From positions 1 to 16,718 of the forward strand of contig CACXJP010000033.1 of the NCBI GenBank assembly GCA_902768065.1: 16,718 nucleotides of DNA. Reading direction: 5' to 3'. The DNA is from an uncultured Erysipelotrichaceae bacterium. Lineage in GTDB: Bacteria; Bacillota_I; Bacilli_A; RF39; UBA660. The translations under genes and the position numbers were made by a program. Under the pieces are notes generated by a model. It was not told the origin of the DNA and made no database searches. It saw nothing but the letters and a program-made list of their open reading frames with translations. This document shows, piece after piece, positions 12,511-16,718 of the stretch (positions are counted from its first letter, which is position 1; the number at the start of each line of letters is the position of its first letter).

Positions 12511-13104
12511 CTATTTTTTATGTTTTTTAGTACCAAATCCATACTCATTATATTTCTTGATTGCCCTTGGGAGTCCAGCTTCACAAGCTAAATTTAAATA
12601 GTATTTTGCTTTTTCAATATCTTGTTCAGTACCAACACCATTATAATAAAAGTTTGCTCCTAAATCATATATTGCAGCAATATGTCCTTCATTAGCACAC
12701 TCTTGTATAATATCAAATGCTTTTTTTTCATCTTTTTCTATATTACCTAATCCATAATAATGATAAGCACCTATAACAAATTTAGCATACAACCTTTCTT
12801 CTCGAGATAAATCTTGATTATTAATTAAACTTATTATTTTAGGATAAGCATCTATTAATAACTTATTACCTTTTTCTTTATCTATATTCAAAACGTCACC
12901 TAATCCTAATATAAGTGAAATCCCAAGCGAATATTCACATAATGGATAATCTAGATTCATACCATCATTGTAGTACTTTAAAGCTTCATTAAAATCCTCA
13001 ATTGCTCCATTTTCTTCTAAATCATAACTTCTTCCTAAAATATAACATGAAAAACCATTAGAATTATTCTCAAGTTCTTCTAAATTAAATTTAATAATCT
13101 TCAT
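12511..13104 (-). CDS. Sel1-like repeat protein (197 aa)
   Basis: Tandem Sel1-type helix pairs of about 36 residues: CYILGRSYD..ALKYYNDGMNLDY, CEYSLGISLILGLG, VIGAYHYYGLGNIEKDEKKAF, IYDLGANFYYNGVGTEQDI and KAKYYLNLACEAGLPRA. The glycine pattern LGxxYYxGxG is clear. Such repeats form a protein-binding superhelix. No signal peptide is visible. The start is ATG 13104, 5-6 bases after GGGTGA; a longer frame from 13164 reads through the junction repeat in another frame and is not believable. It ends at TAG 12511, followed by the palindromic module. Confidence 0.85.
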   Translation of the reverse strand: MKIIKFNLEELENNSNGFSCYILGRSYDLEENGAIEDFNEALKYYNDGMNLDYPLCEYSLGISLILGLGDVLNIDKEKGNKLLIDAYPKIISLINNQDLSREERLYAKFVIGAYHYYGLGNIEKDEKKAFDIIQECANEGHIAAIYDLGANFYYNGVGTEQDIEKAKYYLNLACEAGLPRAIKKYNEYGFGTKKHKK

Positions 13105-13126
13105 TATATCACCCATTTCTAAAGTA

Positions 13127-13168
13127 TTACAGAAAGTATCCATCAATATTGTTTTTATTTTCATTCAA
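13127..13168 (-). CDS. Junction micro-ORF with TTG start, (L)NENKNNIDGYFL
   Basis: CAGGAGTTGATTTCA precedes TTG 13168; the frame reads NENKNNIDGYFL and ends at TAA 13127. It is the first micro-ORF in transcription order and the most diverged: the Thr codon is AAC and the Trp is gone. Confidence 0.4.
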   Translation of the reverse strand: MNENKNNIDGYFL

Positions 13169-13185
13169 TGAAATCAACTCCTGTA

Positions 13186-13731
13186 TTATAATTTAATTAG
13201 TTTATCATTATCACTTATTCTAAATACATCACCAAGTATTTGTTTTTTTATTTCATTTGGCAAATTATCATAATGTGGAACAATCATTTTTTCAATATAA
13301 TCAAAACCATTATTCATAATTAATAAATAACCTGTAGTCGTATCATAATAATTCTTACAAAAAATCATAGCGCCAGCCGATTGACCAATTATAATTCCAC
13401 CATTACTAATAAAAAACTTTATATCATCATATAAATTAGAATTATTTATCGATTCCATTAAGTTTCTAGGTTCTCCTCCACTTAAATATAAAGCATCATA
13501 GTCATCAATATTTAACTTAACTGAATCTATATCTATAATATCTGCTTCAATATTATTTTTGTTTAATTCTTCTTTTGCAATACTAGAATTAGTTCTATCT
13601 TCACTAATTAACTTCGCATTAGGAATAATAGCAACCTTTTTATCTTTTAAAACATTAATTATATCATCATAACTATCCATGTAATTACTATATCTTGTAT
13701 CCAAACCATATGATGTTAAATAAATATTCAT
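13186..13731 (-). CDS. Peptidase family S51 protein (181 aa)
   Basis: S51 signatures: VAIIPNAKLISEDR, ALYLSGGEPRNLME (GGxxxxL loop), the nucleophile elbow GGIIIGQSAGAMIF with Ser118, and MIVPHYDN with His153. It is shorter than the S51 protein at 3362 and not a close copy of it: it belongs to the SGGEPRN/GQSAGA branch common in Bacillota. The C-terminus (ISDNDKLIKL) is abrupt and may be slightly trimmed at the junction. GAGGTGA precedes ATG 13731, starting 19 bases after the chimera stop without any repeat between them. Confidence 0.87.
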   Translation of the reverse strand: MNIYLTSYGLDTRYSNYMDSYDDIINVLKDKKVAIIPNAKLISEDRTNSSIAKEELNKNNIEADIIDIDSVKLNIDDYDALYLSGGEPRNLMESINNSNLYDDIKFFISNGGIIIGQSAGAMIFCKNYYDTTTGYLLIMNNGFDYIEKMIVPHYDNLPNEIKKQILGDVFRISDNDKLIKL

Positions 13732-13750
13732 ACTATCACCTCTTACATCA

Positions 13751-14473
13751 TCAATTCATATTCCAAATACCTAAGTGCCCTTTTGCAGGTATTGGATTAT
13801 TTAATACTTGTATATTGTCTAAAATCCAAGCATATCTACCATTTTCATAAATACCACATACATATTCATTCTTGTTCTTTTTAATTTTTTCAATAAACTC
13901 ATCTGTCATTTCAATACAATCAACCAAATTGCATGAACATATAATATTCCCGAAATTTAATTCATTAATACTTACTAAATCCATTACATCTTTTCCAAAC
14001 TTTTTCCATGTTATTTCTTGAACAACTTCAAAACCAACTTGCTTAAAAATATTAAGTGTATTACCTCTATCTACTTCAAAATTATCATATAATTCTTTAA
14101 TCTCGTTTTTTCTTGCTTCATCACACAAAAGTTTTAATGCATCCTTTGAATACCCCATACCTCTATGCTTCGAATCAATTAATATTCCACATTCATACCT
14201 ATCATCATTTTCATTATATTGATAATTAACATACCCAACAAATTCATCAATATTAGGGTCCTGTATATATGCAAAATATATATTTTCATTTTTTCTTTTA
14301 TTAAATTTCAACCCATTTTTCTTTAGAAAAATCTATACATCCCGTATCATAATGATAACCATAATAAGAAACATCATATCCTGCATTATAATCCATTGAT
14401 AAGGGATCTGATTGAATTTTTTTTCATACCAATAATCTTCCAATTTAGGTTTATATAAAAAGAGATTTTCCAT
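13751..14473 (-). pseudogene. GNAT acetyltransferase fused to the C-terminal half of an ASCH domain, with two compensating frameshifts
   Basis: AGGAG precedes ATG 14473. The start MENLFLYKPKLEDYWYEKK is followed by an indel in an A8 run (about 14419-14426); the intended frame continues SDPLSMDYNAGYDVSYYGYH to FSKEKWVE, then a second indel near GAAATTTAAT returns to the start frame (the distance is a multiple of 3). The in-between frame meets a stop. From about 14309 the GNAT core is intact: FVGYVNYQYN, CGILIDSKHRGMGYSKDALK (acetyl-CoA loop R-G-M-G-Y). At about 13966, after KDVMDLVS, the sequence switches to an ASCH C-terminal half: GNIICSCNLVDCIEMTDEFI, GIYENGRYAWILDNI, NPIPAKGHLGIWNMN. The ASCH N-terminal half with its GxKxxExR motif is missing. 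I infer an illegitimate fusion. It is the first gene of the array. Confidence 0.78.
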
Positions 14474-14493
14474 ATATCATTCTCCTCTCGTTT

Positions 14494-14502
14494 ATTATAT
14501 CA
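14494..14502 (-). promoter_or_regulatory. Extended -10 promoter at the head of the gene array
   Basis: The minus strand reads TGATATAAT, about 20 bases before ATG 14473 and just after a terminator. No other equally good promoter stands between here and the terminator at about 1133, so it may drive much of the array. Confidence 0.6.
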
Positions 14503-14526
14503 TTTTTTCAAATTTTTTTTCTACAC

Positions 14527-14559
14527 AAAAAAAGAAGATAAAATTCATTACTTCTTTTT
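14527..14559 (-). terminator. Terminator after the lipoprotein gene
   Basis: The minus strand has AAAAAGAAG (14551-14559), a 13-base loop and CTTCTTTTTTT (14527-14537). The A/T flanks make it usable in either direction. It separates the chromosomal genes on the right from the array. Confidence 0.75.
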
Positions 14560-14624
14560 ATATACATATATATTTTTATATTTATTATCATCTAAACTAA
14601 GTTTTATACTATTGTTATTAATAA

Positions 14625-15212
14625 TTATTTGACTTTAACAATATCTCTTCCACCAGTTGTATTTGATTCAAATTCAATATTGCTGCCTACATGATAATCT
14701 CCATTTAATCCTGATATCGGAATCATAGAGCTATCATATATTGCTTGAATTACATCTTCTCGAGAAACATCGTATGTTACTCCATCTTTTTTTATTCTAA
14801 ATCCCTCAACCTTTTCGGCATCATCAGCATCTACAAAAGAAACTGCATACTTAGAACCATCATCCATTTTACTATCATATGTTACAATACAGTCTACAAC
14901 CACATCATCATCAGTAATGTGATGAGAATCATGTATTACTGTATCACCTTTTTCATTAACACTTAATCCAACCGGATATATAAGCTCATCATGTGGAAGC
15001 TTATTTAATAATTCAGTTTTATTAACAAAATATCTATGTCCCTCTTCAACAATAGAGTAATAGTTTTTAGGTTCTGCATCATCAACATCATCGAAATATA
15101 TCTTAGTATCTTTATCAACTGAACTACAACCTGTAAGTCCAGCAACAGCTATAACACCAGCACACACTAAAGCACATGCCTTTCTATTTATATGTAATTT
15201 ATTTATTTTCAT
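14625..15212 (-). CDS. Secreted lipoprotein with two related segments (195 aa)
   Basis: A lipoprotein signal peptide: basic start MKINKLHINRK, hydrophobic CALVCAGVIAVAG and lipobox LTGC with Cys29, so the mature protein is anchored outside the membrane. Two parts look related: DDVDDAEPKNYYSIVEEGH with YFVNKTELLNKL, and DADDAEKVEGFRIKKDGV with YDVSREDVIQAI, suggesting an internal duplication. Highly acidic. No known family recognised. The start is ATG 15212, about 10 bases after GAGGGGGA; a longer frame to 15245 includes the promoter-proximal sequence and is unlikely. Confidence 0.8.
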   Translation of the reverse strand: MKINKLHINRKACALVCAGVIAVAGLTGCSSVDKDTKIYFDDVDDAEPKNYYSIVEEGHRYFVNKTELLNKLPHDELIYPVGLSVNEKGDTVIHDSHHITDDDVVVDCIVTYDSKMDDGSKYAVSFVDADDAEKVEGFRIKKDGVTYDVSREDVIQAIYDSSMIPISGLNGDYHVGSNIEFESNTTGGRDIVKVK

Positions 15213-15246
15213 CTTATTTATATCCCCCTCAATAAAAATATACATG

Positions 15247-15274
15247 ATTATACCACATTTTAAAAAAAATCAAA
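15247..15274 (-). promoter_or_regulatory. Promoter of the lipoprotein gene
   Basis: The minus strand has TTTGAT/TTGATT (15268-15274), a 15-16 base spacer and TGGTATAAT (extended -10, TATAAT at 15247-15252), about 35 bases before ATG 15212. Confidence 0.65.
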
Positions 15275-15285
15275 TATTTGTTCTA

Positions 15286-15305
15286 CTTTTAACAGTTATT
15301 AAAAG
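15286..15305. promoter_or_regulatory. 7-bp palindrome just upstream of the lipoprotein promoter
   Basis: CTTTTAA (15286-15292) pairs with TTAAAAG (15299-15305) around a 6-base loop. It has no T-run, so it may be an operator or a weak terminator after the transglutaminase-like gene. Confidence 0.35.
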
Positions 15306-15338
15306 AAATCAGCATAACAAAATTTATTTTTTACTCAA

Positions 15339-15902
15339 TTACAATACTATTTTATGATTATCTATATTATCTTTTTCATCTAAACTATTAATATATTGAT
15401 TAAACTCCTTAAAAGACAAATTTGGTTTTACTTCATAAAATTCTGTTACCGGTCTAGCCTTACCATCAACCATTTTAATATAATACTCATTTATTGATTT
15501 TATTGCTTCTTCTTCAGAATCAAATTCATATATTCCCACTCTCTCCCAATTAGAATGTTCTAACTGAAAGACTTTATCACCAATATAATATAGAATAAAA
15601 CAATGCATATGTTCTTCTTCATCTAAATTATTAAAATCCTTCCCCTCATATATTCTAGTACAAAACATTTTATTTGGAATACTTATACTATCCAATAAAT
15701 ATTTCATTAAATTAACTTGCTCTATACAGCACCCCATACCATGTTCAAGGGTTTCTTCTAACGTAGATGTTCTATATACTCTTCTAAAGTTTTTCATATT
15801 TCCAATATGTTCTTCACCATTTATATCAAGCCATCCATACTTAATATTTTCATCCATAAAATCTAAAATATCTTGTGGACTTTTTATATCAAATATCTTC
15901 AT
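15339..15902 (-). CDS. Transglutaminase-like domain protein (187 aa)
   Basis: The sequence EHGMGCCIEQVNLMKYLLDS matches the catalytic G-x-C-x-x-Q segment of transglutaminase-like cysteine enzymes (Cys59), HMHCFILYY gives His100 and VFQLEHSNWERVGIY a third polar position (Glu115/His116). Members hydrolyse or transfer amide bonds; many bacterial ones have unknown substrates. No signal peptide, so it is cytoplasmic. ATG 15902 follows AGAGGAAGTGA. It starts 20 bases after the MazG-like stop, so the two are probably co-transcribed. Confidence 0.78.
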   Translation of the reverse strand: MKIFDIKSPQDILDFMDENIKYGWLDINGEEHIGNMKNFRRVYRTSTLEETLEHGMGCCIEQVNLMKYLLDSISIPNKMFCTRIYEGKDFNNLDEEEHMHCFILYYIGDKVFQLEHSNWERVGIYEFDSEEEAIKSINEYYIKMVDGKARPVTEFYEVKPNLSFKEFNQYINSLDEKDNIDNHKIVL

Positions 15903-15921
15903 AATATCACTTCCTCTACTA

Positions 15922-16251
15922 TTATTTTTTATAAGTTTTTTTCAAAAAAACCCTTTTTCCAAAGCCTCCACGTTTAGCTCTTTTTTCATCAGCAATTTCA
16001 ATAATATCGTCAATACTTTTACCATTAAACTCCGCTATTGCTTTTAAAACTTCAAAAACATCAGCAAGTTCTTCTAAAGTATCTATAGGTTTCTTTGAAT
16101 CAATTACTTCATTGGCCTCTTCTAATAGCTTTTTATATAATTCATTAATGTAATCTTCATCTTTTAATATTTCCGTAATAGCTACTTCTCCATTATTCTC
16201 AATAATACTTGGTATATTATCTCTTACTAATTTATCAAATACTTTTTCCAT
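15922..16251 (-). CDS. MazG-like nucleoside triphosphate pyrophosphohydrolase (109 aa)
   Basis: An all-alpha NTP pyrophosphohydrolase: KLVRDNIPSIIENNG at the start, then KLLEEANEVIDSKKPIDTLE followed by ELADVFEVLKAI, where Glu45/Glu48 and Glu61/Asp64 form the ExxE...ExxD magnesium site, and a basic KRAKRGGFGKRVFL tail. It belongs to the phosphoribosyl-ATP pyrophosphohydrolase-like group in which a short gene stands alone; the likely job is removal of damaged nucleotides. The ATG 16251 lies 6 bases after GAGGTG; a TTG 16269 in frame is rejected. Confidence 0.87.
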   Translation of the reverse strand: MEKVFDKLVRDNIPSIIENNGEVAITEILKDEDYINELYKKLLEEANEVIDSKKPIDTLEELADVFEVLKAIAEFNGKSIDDIIEIADEKRAKRGGFGKRVFLKKTYKK

Positions 16252-16272
16252 AACATACACCTCTTTCAAGCA

Positions 16273-16281
16273 ATTATATCA
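16273..16281 (-). promoter_or_regulatory. Extended -10 promoter of the MazG-like/transglutaminase-like operon
   Basis: The minus strand reads TGATATAAT immediately after the T-run of the preceding terminator, about 22 bases before ATG 16251. Same terminator-then-promoter layout as at the left edge. Confidence 0.6.
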
Positions 16282-16282
16282 T

Positions 16283-16312
16283 AAAAAAAAGATTAAGTAT
16301 TAAACTAATCTT
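16283..16312 (-). terminator. Rho-independent terminator of the TrhA-like gene
   Basis: The minus strand has AAGATTA (16306-16312), a 10-base loop, TAATCTT (16289-16295) and then six further T. It starts right after the stop codon. Confidence 0.85.
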
Positions 16313-16313
16313 A

Positions 16314-16718
16314 TCAAATTGCATAAAGCAATATACTAAATGATTGTAGAATACAACCACCTAAAACAAACAAATGGAAAACCGAATGCATATATTTGAC
16401 CTTTTTACCTATTCCATATAAAACAGCACCAATTGTATAAACAATTCCTCCACTTAAAAGAAACATTAAACCATTTGTAGGTAATACTGCGTGTAATGAC
16501 TTAAATGATATAACAATCATCCATCCCATTATCAAATACAATATAATCGAAATAATCTTAAATTTTTCTAAATTTATTGAGTTAAGTAAAACTCCAATTA
16601 TTGCACATCCCCAAATAATTCCAAATAATGTCCAACCGGTTGCACCACCTATCAAACTTATACAAAACGGAGTATAACTTCCAGCAATAAATACATAAAT
16701 ATCACAATGATCTATTAC
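16314..16718 (-). CDS. Hemolysin III/TrhA (PAQR-like) membrane protein, C-terminal part
   Basis: The open frame enters from the right edge (134 residues visible) with VIDHCDIYVFIAGSYTPFCI, which matches the DHSxIYxxIAGtYTP signature of the hemolysin III/PAQR family. At least five further membrane segments follow, and HSVFHLFVLGG contains the C-terminal HxxxH zinc motif of the family. It is probably complete beyond the window. It ends at TGA 16314, next to a terminator. It looks like an ordinary chromosomal gene outside the array. Confidence 0.88.
   Translation of the reverse strand, partial: VIDHCDIYVFIAGSYTPFCISLIGGATGWTLFGIIWGCAIIGVLLNSINLEKFKIISIILYLIMGWMIVISFKSLHAVLPTNGLMFLLSGGIVYTIGAVLYGIGKKVKYMHSVFHLFVLGGCILQSFSILLYAI

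Noticed and set aside
1198..13168. CRISPR array
   Set aside because: The repeats are spaced by whole genes, vary in sequence and lack uniform spacers.
4742..16269. Longer start choices using GTG, TTG or ATG (4751, 9300, 10270, 11448, 12454, 13164, 15245, 16269)
   Set aside because: They lie in or upstream of the ribosome site or in repeat or promoter sequence; a start with proper spacing exists just downstream.
98..16718. Alternative genetic code (TGA as Trp, as in mycoplasmas, or TAA recoding in the BRO gene)
   Set aside because: TGG encodes Trp in conserved motifs, TGA and TAA end many intact genes, and the BRO break is a single TAA.
1..16718. tRNA, rRNA or a known riboswitch
   Set aside because: No G+C-rich cloverleaf, rRNA segment or recognisable riboswitch core was seen in the intergenic stretches.

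Overview
The window is very AT-rich and every gene I can support is on the minus strand, so transcription runs from high to low coordinates. Strong GAGGTG/AAAGGAG ribosome sites, TGnTATAAT promoters, the standard code (TGG for Trp; TAA, TAG and TGA all used as stops) and the gene families point to a low-GC Bacillota, perhaps a gut Erysipelotrichales- or Clostridia-like organism. The exact taxon cannot be read from this stretch.

Right part (about 14500-16718), ordinary chromosome: the end of a hemolysin III/TrhA-type membrane protein gene with a terminator; then a promoter, a MazG-like pyrophosphohydrolase and a transglutaminase-like protein; then a lipoprotein gene with its own promoter and a terminator.

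Left part (1-14500), a one-directional array of about 20 mostly single-gene units behind one extended -10 promoter (about 14494) with no clear terminator until about 1133. In transcription order: GNAT-ASCH chimera (broken), S51 peptidase, Sel1-repeat protein, two overlapping P-loop kinases, YgjV-like membrane protein, gamma-glutamylcyclotransferase-like protein (frameshifted), PP2C-like phosphatase, deoxyribosyltransferase-like protein, alpha/beta hydrolase, DUF2000 protein, DapB-like reductase, histidine phosphatase, unknown gene (frameshifted), GNAT, SGNH hydrolase, second S51 peptidase, metallopeptidase-like protein, ASCH protein, methyltransferase (frameshifted). Beyond a terminator lies a BRO-family gene with an in-frame stop. 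The content resembles integron cassette cargo (small detoxification, nucleotide and housekeeping-like enzymes), but no recombinase is visible.

The most unusual feature is the junctions between units. Most carry a repeat that starts at the stop codon of the preceding gene, supplies a ribosome site and opens a 10-24 codon micro-ORF starting MNENKTNINWL. Copies differ mainly at third codon positions. The same start, behind its own terminator and promoter, opens a gene that leaves the window at position 1. The peptide resembles the N-terminus of the ribosome-assembly GTPase RbgA/YlqF (xINWxPGHM). My main hypothesis is that units accumulated by site-specific insertion at the 5' end of such a gene, each insertion leaving a copy of its start. 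Other junctions carry a different module, an imperfect palindrome next to GTTAGAC/T that resembles an integron attC arm.

Four genes have apparent frameshifts and one has an in-frame stop. Several indels sit in homopolymers, so assembly error must be excluded before calling them decayed.
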